NCBI GenBank assembly: GCA_027028665.1
Contig: JALVIU010000010.1
Span: 1-6,473, forward strand
Length of the DNA stretch: 6,473 nt
Source of the DNA: Candidatus Atribacteria bacterium
GTDB lineage: Bacteria > Atribacterota > JALVIU01
Reading direction: 5' to 3'
The notes under the pieces were generated by a model. That model ran no database searches, was not told the origin of the DNA, and saw only the letters and a program-made list of their open reading frames with translations. This document shows, in pieces, positions 6,256 to 6,473 of this stretch; the first letter of the stretch is position 1; every line of letters begins with the position of its first letter. Made by a program: the position numbers and the translations under genes.

Positions 6256-6473
6256 ATGTCAATTAGACTCAAAAACTACAGGGCAATCTTCTTTGATCTT
6301 GGAGGGACTTTAATAGATGCAGATAAAGATAAAAGGGCCCACCTTGAAATCCTGGAACAAATAATACTAAGATATGGTATTCCTGTAAGTGCAGAAGAGG
6401 CACTTGATGCACACTATGAGTATCTGGTAGAAGAAATAAACAAAGAGGCATTTATAACCACATGGGATGCTCT
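6256..6473 (+). CDS. HAD-superfamily hydrolase, N-terminal part only
   Basis: The first 72 residues of a haloacid-dehalogenase-like hydrolase, a cytoplasmic family made mostly of small-molecule phosphatases. Motif I is FFDLGGTLID at 12-21, with D14 as the expected nucleophile; the rest is the start of the helical cap (HLEILEQIILRYGIPVSAEE and onward). The second aspartate of the usual DxDxT motif is replaced by glycine (G16), a variant also known in some HAD proteins, so phosphatase activity cannot be assumed. ATG at 6256 has AAGGAGG (6244-6250) five bases upstream and its own extended -10 promoter, and it is transcribed away from the PEGA operon. Motifs II-IV lie beyond the window, so the subfamily and substrate cannot be judged. 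Confidence 0.85.
   Translation, partial: MSIRLKNYRAIFFDLGGTLIDADKDKRAHLEILEQIILRYGIPVSAEEALDAHYEYLVEEINKEAFITTWDA

Overview
The window is a stretch of AT-leaning bacterial DNA that uses AGA/AGG for arginine and ATA for isoleucine heavily. RNase HIII, LemA, a TIGR03960-like radical SAM protein, a DUF2007 protein and secreted DUF4384/PEGA proteins occur together. This suggests a deep-branching and quite possibly thermophilic anaerobe, but that is an inference from codon style and gene content; the sequence does not fix a phylum. No rRNA, tRNA, CRISPR array, insertion sequence or phage gene is visible.

Layout. Positions 1-6098 are one dense run of eight minus-strand genes, read from right to left. 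In transcription order they are: (1) a secreted DUF4384 plus two-PEGA protein (6098-4860); (2) a second, smaller secreted two-PEGA protein (4834-4229); (3) a 66-residue four-cysteine protein (4197-3997); (4) ribonuclease HIII (4000-3158); (5) a DUF2007 protein (3165-2944); (6) a LemA-family membrane protein (2926-2387); (7) a B12-binding-type radical SAM protein with an extra C-terminal cysteine cluster (2387-741); (8) a CPA2-family Na+/H+ antiporter that runs off the left edge (727-1). Gaps are 31 nt or less, four junctions overlap, and I see no terminator hairpin between genes, so the run is probably one operon. On the right, 6099-6255 is a divergent promoter region, followed by the start of a plus-strand HAD-superfamily hydrolase cut by the window edge.

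How they might work together. Genes 1, 2, 6 and 8 are predicted to be exported or in the membrane. Genes 3, 4, 5 and 7 are predicted to be cytoplasmic. The mixture looks like a housekeeping/envelope operon rather than a defence or mobile island. The parts most worth attention are the paired PEGA proteins, which share a domain order including an atypical second domain; the unrecognised four-Cys protein coupled to RNase HIII; and the radical SAM protein with a likely auxiliary metal site. I do not see a clearly new multi-gene system.
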